DNA of 64,000 bases from Pantoea eucalypti (GCF_009646115.1 NZ_CP045721.1:248001-312000), one strand, 5' to 3'. Shown: positions 16,844-25,891, numbered from the stretch's first letter. Notes: generated by a model not told the origin, from the sequence alone. Program-made: numbers and translations.

Positions 16844-16922
16844 CTGACATTCAGAAAACGCATAGATCACATAGAAAACGACCACATCCCCAGTGTTTAA
16901 CACATAATATTGTGAGGAATCA

Positions 16923-16950
16923 GCGTCCGCCCTTGGCACAAAGCGGACAT
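16923..16950. repeat. Twin-hairpin repeat, left half only
   Basis: GCGTCCGCCCTTGGCACAAA then GCGGACAT. Stem intact; the right hairpin is missing. Confidence 0.7.
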
Positions 16951-17106
16951 GAATCATGTATAAAACTCGTTAAGAGAGAAATTGATATTAACAATCTTTC
17001 CTACCTCTTATGAGGTAATTAATAACATCAGCATGGGCTAATTACTGGGTGACAGGTTAGACCTTGTTGCAATTCAACCTAAACATTCACTTTCTTACGC
17101 CTGCTA

Positions 17107-17133
17107 TAAAGTTAATGAACAGTTAACCGATAA
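17107..17133 (+). promoter_or_regulatory. Sigma-28 (FliA) promoter for the chemoreceptor gene
   Basis: TAAAGTTA, 11 bases, ACCGATAA, against the enterobacterial sigma-28 consensus TAAAGTTT-N11-GCCGATAA: 14 of 16 positions agree and the spacing is exact. Transcription would start about 60 bases before the ATG at 17203. Confidence 0.85.
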
Positions 17134-17202
17134 TGATGATTAAGATGCTTTCAATCTGCATTATTTTTGTTCTTATAATAATTAATTCAGCAGGATGTAA
17201 AA

Positions 17203-19141
17203 ATGAATAATATTCTTAACAATATTAATCTTACCGCTAAGTTTGCAATTCTGGGCTTGTTTTGCCTTGTTCTTTTTTCAGTTCCTACCGTGCTTTTTGT
17301 GTCAGAAGGTAATAAATATATTCAGGACAAGCAGAAAGAAGTAACAGGAGTGCCTGCTGAAAACAAAATCCTTGCCCTGTTGAATCTGATACAGCGCCAT
17401 CGCGCTGAAACAGCCCTCGCTATTGCGCAAAAAAATCCTGCCACCTCATCGCGTCTAAGTGTTAGAGATGACATTGTTACTATCACCGATGTCATCAAGA
17501 AAGAGATGGCGCAGACAGAAGGCAGTGCGGGTTTAATCGATAAAATTAATGGGGTGCGTGCACAGTGGGACGCGCTGCAGCAGGACATTGATGCTTCGAA
17601 ACTGGATCAAACGGCCAGCCTTGACGCACATGCGCAACTCATCCGCAAACTTCTTAACACAAACCGCGACGTGCTGGATTTTTACGGTCTGTCGCTTGAT
17701 TCAGATATCAGTACGTACCGCCTGATTACCAGCAATTTCTCATCATTGCCTGAGCTTACCGAAAGTCTGGGTAAAATTCGTGCGTTCGGGACTTCACTGC
17801 TTGCCAGGAAAGAAGCCGTTAGTGAGGCTGACTCTGTCCGTATGGAATCATTAATCAGCACGGGTGCCTATAACCTGGATATGTTTGCTCAGGACTCAGA
17901 GAAGCTTTTTTCGTCTGATACAGGGCTGAAGCAGAAATTCAGTGCCGATGCCGACGGGGCCGTACAGGAAGCTCAAAATGCCCTGAAAACTGCAGGTGAG
18001 TTATTTATTAGCCGCAGTATGACGAATCAGAGTCCTCAGGACTATGCCGCACTTTTTACCAGCGCGATTAACAGATTCAGCACCTACGCGATTGCGGGCG
18101 GTAATGAACTGAATGACATGCTGAACCAGCAGATTACGGACCACCGGCATGCACAGTATGGTTTGCTGAGCGTTCTTCTCTTTATGGTCCTGCTTTCTGT
18201 CATTTTCGCATTGATTATTATCCGTTCTGTAACACGACCTATCGGTGCCGCGTCCAAGCTTGCGCTTGAAGTGGCAGAAGGCGATCTGACCGCATCTTTT
18301 TCCGTGACAGGACGCAATGAAACAGCCGGTCTGCTTAAGGCATTACTGCAGATGAGTCAGCGCCTGACGGTGACGGTAGAAAACATTAAAAGTAATGCTG
18401 TCACCATTGCCACCTCATCTGAGGAGATTGCCCGCGGTAACGGCGATCTTTCTGCGAGGACGGAAGAACAGGCTGCATCGCTGGCTGAAACAGCCGCCAG
18501 TATGGAACAACTCTCTTCGATCATCGGCAACAATGCTGAAAACACCCGCCATGCTGCAGAAATGGCCAGCTCGGCTACCAGCGCGGCATTGCGTGGCGGT
18601 CAGGCAATGGAATCAGTGCTGGGTTCCATGGAGAAAATCAGCAGCAGTGCAGGGCAGATTAAGGAAATCATTTCTGTCATTGATGGGATTGCGTTTCAGA
18701 CGAATATTCTCGCGTTAAACGCGGCTGTTGAAGCTGCCCGGGCCGGTGAGCACGGTAAGGGCTTTGCGGTTGTTGCGGCGGAAGTCAGATCGCTGGCACA
18801 GCGCTCGGCTGGCGCGGCGAAAGAAATTAAAGGACTGATCGAGACAGTCTGTGGAGAATGCTGAGCAGGGCATTTCGATGGCCCGGGATGCAGGTGAAAA
18901 AGTGAAGGAGAGTATGGATGCGATTGAACAGACAGCACAGCTGGTGAGAGAGATTTCATCTTCTTCAGAAGAGCAGAGTGCAGGCGTATCGCAGATAAAT
19001 ATTGCCGTTACTCAGATGGATCAGGTCACACAGCAGAATGCCGTGCTCGTTGAAGAGTCAGCATCGTCTGCTGATGAACTTGCAAGTCGAGCCGCTAATC
19101 TGAGGGACGCGGTTAGCGTGTTCCGCACAAACGCTGGTTAA
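17203..19141 (+). pseudogene. Methyl-accepting chemotaxis protein, frameshifted near the 3' end
   Basis: First frame runs 17203-18864 (553 residues), then the protein continues in the next frame to 19141. Layout: TM1 about residues 14-32; a long periplasmic helical sensor ([20 protein letters not shown], resembling nitrate/nitrite-type NIT domains) to about 318; TM2 about 319-342; HAMP; signalling domain with the conserved hairpin tip ([38 protein letters not shown]). The break is just after that: GLIET is followed by one extra base near 18854, and [19 protein letters not shown] resumes in the new frame. As written, the last 90 or so residues are lost; it could be a sequencing error. No C-terminal NWETF pentapeptide. 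Confidence 0.85.
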
Positions 19142-19230
19142 AATTTCTGTTAAGTGCTTTTTATATGTCTGTAAACGGCGTGCTGCCAGGCGCATTTCTT
19201 AGGCCTGTCATCTCAGTAACAGTATTCCAT

Positions 19231-19252
19231 AAGCCATCCTACGGGATGGCTT
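19231..19252 (+). terminator. Hairpin after the chemoreceptor gene
   Basis: AAGCCATCC-TACG-GGATGGCTT, nine perfect pairs with a four-base loop, then AATTCCTT. A probable but weak-tailed terminator about 90 bases after the stop. Confidence 0.6.
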
Positions 19253-19267
19253 AATTCCTTCCTTACG

Positions 19268-19330
19268 TAACGTTGGCACAAAGCGGACATACGTGCTGCA
19301 AGGTCCGCTATGAGCGAAGAGCGGACGTTG
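19268..19330. repeat. Twin-hairpin repeat, right half full, left half truncated
   Basis: TAACGTTGGCACAAAGCGGAC has lost the left arm; spacer ATACGTGCTGCAA; the right hairpin GGTCCGCTATGAGCGAAGAG then CGGACGTT is intact. Confidence 0.78.
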
Positions 19331-19340
19331 TATTTGACAT

Positions 19341-19697
19341 CTACACGCTCTGTGCCTCAGGTGTTCCCTGATGAAATACCAGTTTCCATTGCCCGTTCTC
19401 AGATATTTCCCAGCATGAAGAACGAAGGGATGCACGACTACCATCTGGATTAACAGTTCTGTAGTGCAGTATTGCGAATTTATCTCCAGCACTGATAAGC
19501 CGGAAATCACTACTAATAAGAGCTGGAACGCTATCTTCATCCGAAAGGGATTCAATAGTTTCTGCACGATCAACTAATACGCCTGAACGCGTTATTTCGC
19601 TAAATCTCTCATGGAGTATCTGTTCAAGCCATTCCCGATTTTTTCGCCTACTGCCATGAAGAGAACATTCGAGTCTTTTTAACGTATCCAGTAGCAT
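19341..19697 (-). CDS. NTF2-like/DUF4440-type small protein
   Basis: 118 residues from MLLDTLKRLECSLHGS; a GAGGG eight bases upstream favours this start over GTG at 19715. The layout RRKNREWLEQILHERFSEITRSGVLVDRAETIESL, a middle strand FRLISAGDKFAILHYRTVNPDG, and the closing SSCWEISENGQWKLVFHQGTP is that of cone-shaped NTF2-like proteins of the DUF4440 kind. The role is not known: ligand binding or a small isomerase. Convergent with the chemoreceptor. Confidence 0.75.
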   Translation of the reverse strand: MLLDTLKRLECSLHGSRRKNREWLEQILHERFSEITRSGVLVDRAETIESLSDEDSVPALISSDFRLISAGDKFAILHYRTVNPDGSRASLRSSCWEISENGQWKLVFHQGTPEAQSV

Positions 19698-19826
19698 AGT
19701 GGTTGCCCTCATCACAATCGAACATTAACTCTTAAGGCAATAATCGCTGGAATGCAACGCCCATTCCCGGCACAGATCTAGTTCAAACTGCGGCGCTGAG
19801 GTTTTGCTATAGGTGAGGAGCGGAAG

Positions 19827-20138
19827 TTAGTCAATTATTTCCGATGGTTTTTCATTCTCGGGCGACCAATACCCACCGCTGCCATGGTAAGTTTCAGCAC
19901 CTAATACAAACTTAGTTCCACAGTGCCTACAAACAAAATGGTAATCGACGATATCACCCCATATCATCTTTTCAGCACACTCTTGAAAGCTGTATTGATT
20001 CCAGTCATCCGCTGCATCAATTTCGGCCAGAACCCCTTCACTGAGCGCATTCTTAGCAATACGGATTGCTTTACGTAATTGTTCAGGTTGGCGGATAACG
20101 TATTTAACACATAAATTTAGGCACCAATCGCAACTCAT
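19827..20138 (-). CDS. Small protein with zinc-ribbon-like cysteines
   Basis: 103 residues, started behind GGAGG seven bases upstream. Two Cys pairs are visible, CDWC near the N-terminus (residues 3-6) and CRHCGTKF near residue 70, spaced as in a split zinc ribbon. I do not recognise the family. C-terminal GSGGYWSPE is consistent with immunity-like or cytoplasmic small proteins of unknown role. Monocistronic. Confidence 0.6.
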   Translation of the reverse strand: MSCDWCLNLCVKYVIRQPEQLRKAIRIAKNALSEGVLAEIDAADDWNQYSFQECAEKMIWGDIVDYHFVCRHCGTKFVLGAETYHGSGGYWSPENEKPSEIID

Positions 20139-20452
20139 TAAACAGCCTCCATGATGATATGCTGGCGTGGTTTACCACTATAAGCCAATCAAATTATTCA
20201 CAACTTCTTCTATGTTGAACTTCTGAATTGATGTTAGCAACGTCCGCTCCTGGCACAGAGCGGACTTCCTGTGCCTTGAAATGATTCGCGGTTAACTTAA
20301 TGTCGTGTAGAGGCTTCATGAAAAGCACAGGTCTCAGTAACCTGAGACCAACCCGTGGCCCGCCTTACATCAGCTATTTCCCTGTCCGAAAACAGCGAGC
20401 AGCAAATGAAAATAAAGAGGTAATGTCTTTCTGACAACAACGGGAGGCAGAT
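20139..20452. other. Gap with half repeat and hairpin
   Basis: Contains a left half repeat (20238-20266) and a hairpin at 20330-20349 (GGTCTCAG-TAAC-CTGAGACC, eight perfect pairs, no T-run). The GGGAGG ribosome site for the DUF1203 gene lies at its end. No gene seen. Confidence 0.6.
20238..20266. repeat. Twin-hairpin repeat, left half only
   Basis: CAACGTCCGCTCCTGGCACA then GAGCGGACT. Stem intact; right hairpin absent. Confidence 0.72.
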
Positions 20453-20920
20453 ATGGGTTTTAAAATTTCAGGGCTTAATGCTGAACCCTTTATTCATCTT
20501 TTTAAGCAGGACGAAGACTACTTAAAACGTCACGGCGCTTTAAGAATAAAGGTAGACAGCCATCCCGGTTATCCTGACAGAATTTCACTGCGAGATATTC
20601 CTGTCGGTGAAACAGCGATTTTGCTCAATCATACTTATCAGCCAGCCTACACTCCTTACCACGGCTCCCATGCAATTTACCTGTGGGAGGGATGTAATGA
20701 TCAAGGTATATACATCAATAAAATACCAGAATCGATAGTTGCCAGGCTCCTTTCATTAAGGGCCTTCGGTGAAAACCATCTGATGTTACAGGCAGATATC
20801 TGTGAAGGTGCGGATACGGAAATGCTGCTGAAGCTTTTTTTCGACGACCCGTCAGTGAGCTATATCCATATTCATAACGCAAAACAAGGATGTTACGCCT
20901 GTCTTGCCGAGCGTTTATAG
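20453..20920 (+). CDS. DUF1203 domain protein
   Basis: 155 residues, the standard DUF1203 length. Features: FKISGLNAEPFIHLF at the start, a proline/aromatic middle HPGYPDRISLRDIPVGETAILLNHTYQPA with SPYHGSHAIY-like following (TPYHGSHAIYLWEG), and the C-terminal D-x-x-V-x-YIHIHNAKQGCYA. No biochemical role is known for the family. GGGAGG six bases before the ATG. Single gene. Confidence 0.85.
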   Translation: MGFKISGLNAEPFIHLFKQDEDYLKRHGALRIKVDSHPGYPDRISLRDIPVGETAILLNHTYQPAYTPYHGSHAIYLWEGCNDQGIYINKIPESIVARLLSLRAFGENHLMLQADICEGADTEMLLKLFFDDPSVSYIHIHNAKQGCYACLAERL

Positions 20921-20990
20921 ATAAGCCTGCAATCCGGACTCTTGAGGGAAAAGTAAAATGAAGATTACTGACGTTGTAAAACCTGCCCAG

Positions 20991-21055
20991 AAGTCCGCTT
21001 CTGACACGAGGTGGACGGAATCAGATGAACGTCAGCTAAGAGCGAAAAGCGCACC
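20991..21055. repeat. Twin-hairpin repeat, degenerate full copy
   Basis: AAGTCCGCTTCTGACACGAG then GTGGAC, spacer, then GTCAGCTAAGAGCGAAAAGC GCAC. Both halves carry several changes. The rest of 20921-21233 shows nothing. Confidence 0.7.
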
Positions 21056-21233
21056 CTGACCTGCAGGATGGTTATCAGCCAGTGTAGTTTCTGAAGTTTA
21101 AACTGCACATAAGATGACGGCAGATAACGATGATTCGATATGTCCCTCTGAAAGGCAGGAGTACTATAAACGAAGTATACCTACTTACCGGTTTTGCTCG
21201 CTTCGTTATGGACATTCTGCCCGATTGTGGCTG

Positions 21234-21572
21234 TTAATTTGGACCCGTCTTAAGCTTCCCATATCCTGACAGCATTACGGTTGCTTCATCCATCCGCTGA
21301 CGGTCGAGTTTATAGAACACCCAGTTCTTGATACGTTTCGAGGTCACTATTCCGGACTTGGCCAGGATCTGAAGATGGCCTGTCACGGTAGGCTGACTGA
21401 GACCAATCTTTTCGGTGATAAACCCGACACACACCCCATCCTCGACCAGATCGCCATCCTGCTGTTCCGGAAAATATGACCTGGGATCGGAAAGCCACTC
21501 CACCACCACGAGCCGGTGCTCATTGCCGAGAGCGCGGAAAAGGTCTGCCATTGATGTTTCAGGATTGTTCAT
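21234..21572 (-). CDS. ArsR-family transcriptional regulator
   Basis: 112 residues, single winged helix. FRALGNEHRLVVVEWLSDPR is the usual ArsR start, GLSQPTVTGHLQILAKSGIVTSKRIKNWVFYKLDR covers the recognition helix and wing. A long insertion (SYFPEQQDGDLVEDGVCVGFITEKI) precedes the recognition helix. GGAGG eight bases before the ATG. Divergent from the PLP-dependent dehydratase across 52 bases, so it probably controls that gene. Confidence 0.85.
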   Translation of the reverse strand: MNNPETSMADLFRALGNEHRLVVVEWLSDPRSYFPEQQDGDLVEDGVCVGFITEKIGLSQPTVTGHLQILAKSGIVTSKRIKNWVFYKLDRQRMDEATVMLSGYGKLKTGPN

Positions 21573-21582
21573 ATAGCCAACC

Positions 21583-21608
21583 TCCTATATAGTTATTTTC
21601 CAATATAA
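21583..21608. promoter_or_regulatory. Divergent control region between arsR-type and dehydratase genes
   Basis: The 52-base intergenic space holds an imperfect A/T inverted repeat (TATATAG, about 10 bases, CCAATATA) that could be the ArsR-type operator. Only weakly supported. Confidence 0.35.
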
Positions 21609-21624
21609 ACTCTGAGGTCATATT

Positions 21625-22617
21625 ATGACAAACCACACCCAAAGACCAATGGACAGTGTCACGCTGAAGGCGATTTATGCTGCTTCCGCGCGCATCAAAA
21701 CAACGGTTTGCAGAACCCCGCTGCAGCTTTCGCAGGCGCTGTCTTCTCTTGCAGGAGCAGAGGTCAGGCTCAAGATGGAGAGTCTTCAGCATACGGGTAG
21801 CTTTAAACTGAGGGGGGCTGCAAACGTCATTGCCAGTCTTAATGCAGACCAGCGCATTGCCGGCGTCATTGCCCCGACGGCGGGAAATCATGGACTGGGG
21901 CTTGCCTGCGCGGGTCACGCAGCAGGTGTACCGGTGTCCATATTTCTGCCCTATTCAGCAGACCCGATTAAGGTCTCAGCAATGAAAAGCTATGGTGCTC
22001 AGGTTACGTTCTTTGAAAATATTGAAGAGGCGAGACAGGCCGCGATTGTGGCTGCGCAGGAGTCCGGCGCGACGTTTGTCTCCGCCTACGATAATGAGCA
22101 GATGATAGCCGGAGCCGGCACCGTCGGTCTGGAAATAATGGAAGACTGGGCAGACGCTGACGTCATTCTCGTAAATATTGGCGGCGGCGGGCTGGCGTCA
22201 GGTATTGCGACGGCCGTCAAAGCTATCAACCCTGCAGCCGAAGTGTGGGCAATTCAAAGTGAAGCCAGCCCGACTTTTGCACACTGGAAAGAGGCTGGCC
22301 GAACGATCCCGGTTGAATTATCCCCGTCAATCGCCGAAGGCATCAGTGGCTATATTGAGCCTGAAGCAATAACCTGGCCCCTTGTACGCGACCGCGTTGA
22401 TCGTGTTCTTATTGTTTCAGAAGCCGGGATCAAAGCAGCGATGCTGTTAATGCTGAATCAGCACAGCCATGTTATTGAACCTTCGGGAGCACCTGCAATT
22501 GCGGCAGTCCTTCGTTATGCAAAAGAACTGAGTGGACGTAAGGTCGTCTGCGTGGTTAGCGGCAGAAATATATCGGGTTACCGTTATCTGAAATTAATGA
22601 ATGAGGCCACACTCTGA
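21625..22617 (+). CDS. PLP-dependent serine/threonine dehydratase family enzyme
   Basis: 330 residues of the fold-type II family. The PLP lysine is in QHTGSFKLRGAANV (Lys61); the asparagine of TAGNHGLGLA (about 90-99), the phosphate-binding loop NIGGGGLASG (about 189-198) and the closing VCVVSGRN are all in place. There is no C-terminal ACT-like regulatory domain, as in catabolic TdcB. The expected reaction is deamination of L-threonine or L-serine to the 2-oxo acid, though hydroxy-aspartate dehydratases and racemases share the fold. Divergent from an ArsR-type regulator. Confidence 0.85.
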   Translation: MTNHTQRPMDSVTLKAIYAASARIKTTVCRTPLQLSQALSSLAGAEVRLKMESLQHTGSFKLRGAANVIASLNADQRIAGVIAPTAGNHGLGLACAGHAAGVPVSIFLPYSADPIKVSAMKSYGAQVTFFENIEEARQAAIVAAQESGATFVSAYDNEQMIAGAGTVGLEIMEDWADADVILVNIGGGGLASGIATAVKAINPAAEVWAIQSEASPTFAHWKEAGRTIPVELSPSIAEGISGYIEPEAITWPLVRDRVDRVLIVSEAGIKAAMLLMLNQHSHVIEPSGAPAIAAVLRYAKELSGRKVVCVVSGRNISGYRYLKLMNEATL

Positions 22618-22858
22618 CGACACGCAGCAAAGGTGCAGGCAGGAAACAGAATAGCACGCAGCCGGTGTGAGAGTGAGAATTGATAAAATATCACGCCCCC
22701 TTCTTTACTTAGATCGATATGCGAACTTGCCCTAAAAAGCGAGGTCTGCCCCGATTATGTTACTCTGTGCAGAAGACCGGGCCTCATCTGAACGCAGTCT
22801 GTCAAAATAATTACATTGTCCGTACCTTCTCTCCGAAGCTAAATAAAATGAGAATAAT

Positions 22859-23464
22859 ATGAATAAAAGCAGTCTTAAAACCTTTCACCTGTTACGTATT
22901 CTGATGCTGACGTGCGTACCCATGTTTTTACTGGGTTGTGCCAGTGCATTATGCCCTTTTGGCAGCTTTGAAGGCACGGTTCCGGACTTTAAAAATAGTT
23001 ACTGGAGATCCACTGAAAAACATCCGGCTAAGTCTGATGAACAAGTCCAGGAAGAATGCACTCATGCTGCCGACGCTGAGGAACAACGCCTTTCGCAGGT
23101 CTATCTGCAGTTGTGTAAAACCGGCCAGTTAACCGCCGAAAATCAACGATTTGCACAGAAATTACTGGTCAATCCACTCTATTCTGGCTTGAAATCAGCA
23201 AAAGCCGTACCACAGGATAAGTCCATTAATACAGTTGAAGCCCAGCTGAGACGGTCGATTTCTGGGAGCGATAACGCTAAGTATTTCAAAGAAAATTGTG
23301 GCTATTACCTTGAAAAAAACGCAGCCGAACGGACCAGCACCCTGCTGGGTTTACAGGCAGGGGATTACAAAAAGGAGGTTTTTAAACAGTGCATGGCAGA
23401 AAATCATATGGCGCTCATTGTTCCACAGACTGAATTCAGCCGGTGCAAGTCGATAGGATGGTAA
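22859..23464 (+). CDS. Secreted lipoprotein of unknown function
   Basis: 201 residues. Signal peptide with charged start (MNKSSLKTF), hydrophobic core and lipobox FLLGCA, so Cys27 would be acylated; residue +2 is Ala, which suggests outer membrane sorting. The mature part is rich in charged residues and holds six further Cys that could form disulfides (ECTHAAD, QLCKTG, ENCGYYL, QCMAEN, RCKSIGW). Family not recognised. Single gene with no T-run terminator seen. Confidence 0.7.
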   Translation: MNKSSLKTFHLLRILMLTCVPMFLLGCASALCPFGSFEGTVPDFKNSYWRSTEKHPAKSDEQVQEECTHAADAEEQRLSQVYLQLCKTGQLTAENQRFAQKLLVNPLYSGLKSAKAVPQDKSINTVEAQLRRSISGSDNAKYFKENCGYYLEKNAAERTSTLLGLQAGDYKKEVFKQCMAENHMALIVPQTEFSRCKSIGW

Positions 23465-23692
23465 ACAACCCAGGCCTGACCTCTACTTCAGGTGAACAGG
23501 TAAAATGATGACATTGGCCATTTACGCTCCTTACCCCAGACAAACAGTGCTATGCTGGCAGATATAAAATTAAATGCGGGCTTTGCTATAGAATGCATGA
23601 GCCCGGAACAACATTAAATATGCTGAACAGCGTTCATGCCAGGCGGCGCGTTCGCCGTTTACCTTCGGTCTGCACTATCTGATGTATACGCA

Positions 23693-24106
23693 TCATTCCC
23701 AGTAAACCAGGTAAGCAAGTGCAGCAGCTGAACAGAAAGCATAGGGGCTTAAAAGCAAAATATCCGAATAAGACGCCTCACATATCCTGATAACAGGCCA
23801 TGCCAGTATAAACAGCCACATGAAGAGCACAGAGTACACAATACAAAAGCTCCCCTTCAGGGCGGCATCAGGATAAAATCGCTTCGAAATCATCGCTAAT
23901 GGCATGCCGATTATCATTGTTCCCATCGTGGTCCCAATAATACTCATCGTAACGATGAAAAAATAAATAAATATGAGGCCCATTACCGGTGCACTGTCTT
24001 TCCCCAGGGAAAGATAGATTAAAACCAGTAATGAACCCACGAGACTACTAAATGTTGCTGATATCACAGATATCCTAATCCAGTTATCGTCAATAATGTT
24101 CGCCAT
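23693..24106 (-). CDS. Small membrane protein of unknown function
   Basis: 137 residues with four hydrophobic segments: ISVISATFSSLVGSLLVLIYL, PVMGLIFIYFFIVTMSIIGTTMGTMIIGMPLAMI, SFCIVYSVLFMWLFILAWPV and YAFCSAAALAYLVYW. AGAGAG lies before the ATG. No recognisable motif. It resembles small four-helix inner-membrane proteins found near plasmid-borne accessory genes. Confidence 0.6.
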   Translation of the reverse strand: MANIIDDNWIRISVISATFSSLVGSLLVLIYLSLGKDSAPVMGLIFIYFFIVTMSIIGTTMGTMIIGMPLAMISKRFYPDAALKGSFCIVYSVLFMWLFILAWPVIRICEASYSDILLLSPYAFCSAAALAYLVYWE

Positions 24107-24672
24107 AACTCTCTCTTTGTCTGAGCAGCTTTATTGATGCACCGTACCCGCTAAAATTTTCGGCACGAGGCTTGACTGCAAAACAGGCTTCAGGCACAGC
24201 ATCCTCATGACGACCTGCGACGGGCATCCTGACAATAAGGACATAACGCCGCCAGTCAGTTTTTTTGGAGCAGGCCAGCATGATTGTCATCCCTTTTCCT
24301 GGTGAGTTTTATTCTACGAGCCTTTTGCATGTGCCATAAAAATTTTTAAGCATAACTATCTAATTCGAGTAAGGCGACAACATCTGCTTATGGCACAAAG
24401 CAGACCTACGTACTGCAAGGTCCGCTATGAGCAAAAAACGAAAGATCGCAGGACCTCTCTGATTGATAAAAACTTGCAACGCAGTCCCATAATTTTCCTC
24501 AGGGATTAATAAATATGCATAGCTCTCACGCTGGATAATCAGAAATATTTCAGTCAGGTCAGCCTTAACTATATGTTTTAATGAGTAAACTAACTCCGCA
24601 CTTATCGTGAAGTACTAAAGCAGAGATTTCAGATAGTTTGGTGCTTAATTTTTAAACTCAGCAGGTAACTTC
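24107..24672. other. Gap of 565 bases with one repeat copy
   Basis: A short minus frame at 24090-24290 overlaps the membrane-protein start and lacks family features, so I do not call it. A repeat copy lies at 24381-24442. The remainder, A/T-rich near 24470-24660, probably holds the promoter of the VOC gene. Confidence 0.5.
24381..24442. repeat. Twin-hairpin repeat, degenerate full copy
   Basis: CATCTGCTTATGGCACAAAG then CAGAC, spacer CTACGTACTGCAA, then GGTCCGCTATGAGCAAAAAA. The left stem keeps compensating changes (TCTGC/GCAGA), which implies selection or recent origin. Confidence 0.72.
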
Positions 24673-25110
24673 ATGATAAGAAGAGTGGATCACGTTGGTT
24701 TTTCAGTTAAAAACATTGATGAGTCATTATTCTTCTGGACTCATATTCTCGGAGGGGAGTTATTACGCGAAGGGAAAATGTCTGGGCCCATCATTGATGA
24801 AGTTACAGGCGCAAGGGGGGCTGATGTACGAATGGCGTTGCTTGAGCTGGCTGGCATCAAAATTGAATTACTCCAATACGATAACATTAAACAGCCAGCA
24901 GAACCCTCAGCACCCTACATCCCCGGCTATGCTCACCTTGCGTTTATAGTTGAGGATCTGGATACGCTCTTGCGCAAAGTATCGGAGTATGGCTGGAAAA
25001 CACCAGGTAAACCTCAGACAGTCTTATCAGGTCCCATGCAGGGAACCAGAGTAATTTATTTACAAAGCCCCGATGGACAGACGCTGGAGTTGATGGAGCA
25101 CGGTCAATGA
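24673..25110 (+). CDS. VOC-family protein (methylmalonyl-CoA epimerase-like)
   Basis: 145 residues. VDHVGFSVKNIDESLFFWTHILGGELL (residues 5-31) has the first metal His; MALLELAGIKIELLQY follows, then GYAHLAFIVEDLDTLLRKV with the second His, and SPDGQTLELMEHG with the metal Glu. This pattern fits a single-domain-pair glyoxalase-fold enzyme such as methylmalonyl-CoA epimerase or a dioxygenase-like lyase. Monocistronic with AGGT before the ATG. Exact activity unknown. Confidence 0.82.
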   Translation: MIRRVDHVGFSVKNIDESLFFWTHILGGELLREGKMSGPIIDEVTGARGADVRMALLELAGIKIELLQYDNIKQPAEPSAPYIPGYAHLAFIVEDLDTLLRKVSEYGWKTPGKPQTVLSGPMQGTRVIYLQSPDGQTLELMEHGQ

Positions 25111-25160
25111 AGTCCACCTGGCATAGCCCGTTATCGGCTTATTTGAAACATTGATCTTTG

Positions 25161-25190
25161 CAATGTCCGCTTCTGGCACAATACGGGCCC
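25161..25190. repeat. Twin-hairpin repeat, left half only (last copy in the window)
   Basis: CAATGTCCGCTTCTGGCACA then ATACGGGC. The descending arm is damaged. I find no copy beyond this point. Confidence 0.65.
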
Positions 25191-25270
25191 ACATCAGGAC
25201 CGGCGGGTTGCCCTGGCGCAAACCCTCTTCTTATTAAGTGTGAGTGTTCGGCAGGCCTCTTTCTGTCGGC

Positions 25271-25891
25271 CTACATTCCCAGACTGGCCAGCAGGTCATC
25301 CACATCATCCTGACTGGCAGGCGTTTCTGATGCGGAAGCGGGTTTAGAAGGCGCATTACGTTCGGCGCTGCTATGTGAGCCTGCGTTATCACGGATGACC
25401 TGTATCAGTTGCTGCTCCGCCTGGTTCAGCACGGCCATCATCGCCTGCACAATTTGTCCTGTAAGATCCTGGAACCCCTGCGACATCATTATCGCGTGCA
25501 GTTGCTGTTGTGTCAGACCCGTGACACGAGGGACGTCATTCAGCAAGGCAACGGTATCTGTAGCTAATGCCTGGGTCTGTTCTTTGTCTGACAGCGTCCC
25601 GGAAGTGGCATCCCAGCGTTGTGTGAGTTTCTCCGCTTTTTCTCCCAGCTCAGTTTGCAGCGGCTGCGTGATTTCCACGCTGTTGATTACGCCCTCTGCT
25701 GCTTCGCGGGTCATTGTGACGACATAACCCAGCCTTTCACGGGCGTTCGGAATGCTTCCCGCCACATCGGCAATGGTTTTATCAAGCCCCAGCTGTTGCA
25801 GACTGTCGCGAAGCTGCCGCAGGATGTGGCCAGCACGCGCCGTAATTTCGCCAATTTCCTGATGCTTACTATGAATGTCGGATGGTGACAT
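25271..25891 (-). CDS. cheZ: CheZ-type CheY-phosphate phosphatase, orphan
   Basis: 206 residues, close to E. coli CheZ (214). The active-site helix reads MMSQGFQDLTGQIVQAMMAV, placing the metal-contacting Asp at 142 and the catalytic Gln at 146. A Ser/Pro/Ala-rich linker leads to the C-terminal CheY-binding helix (SQDDVDDLLASLGM). It removes phosphate from CheY-P in the cytoplasm, ending the tumbling signal. No cheA, cheY or other che gene is near, unlike its normal place in a flagellar operon. AGGAAACA lies before the ATG, and a sigma-28 promoter is upstream. Confidence 0.92.
   Translation of the reverse strand: MSPSDIHSKHQEIGEITARAGHILRQLRDSLQQLGLDKTIADVAGSIPNARERLGYVVTMTREAAEGVINSVEITQPLQTELGEKAEKLTQRWDATSGTLSDKEQTQALATDTVALLNDVPRVTGLTQQQLHAIMMSQGFQDLTGQIVQAMMAVLNQAEQQLIQVIRDNAGSHSSAERNAPSKPASASETPASQDDVDDLLASLGM

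Larger units (their letters stand above)
16844..17202. other. Gap with half repeat and chemoreceptor promoter
   Basis: Holds a left half repeat (16923-16950) and the sigma-28 promoter (17107-17133); no gene is visible. The final 70 bases are A/T-rich leader of the chemoreceptor gene. Confidence 0.6.

Noticed and set aside
24090..24290. Minus-strand 66-codon frame overlapping the start of the membrane-protein gene
   Set aside because: No family, no good ribosome site, and an overlap that does not fit coupling.
610..25190. CRISPR array
   Set aside because: The repeats are spread kilobases apart with genes between them and have no regular spacer lengths; no cas gene is present.
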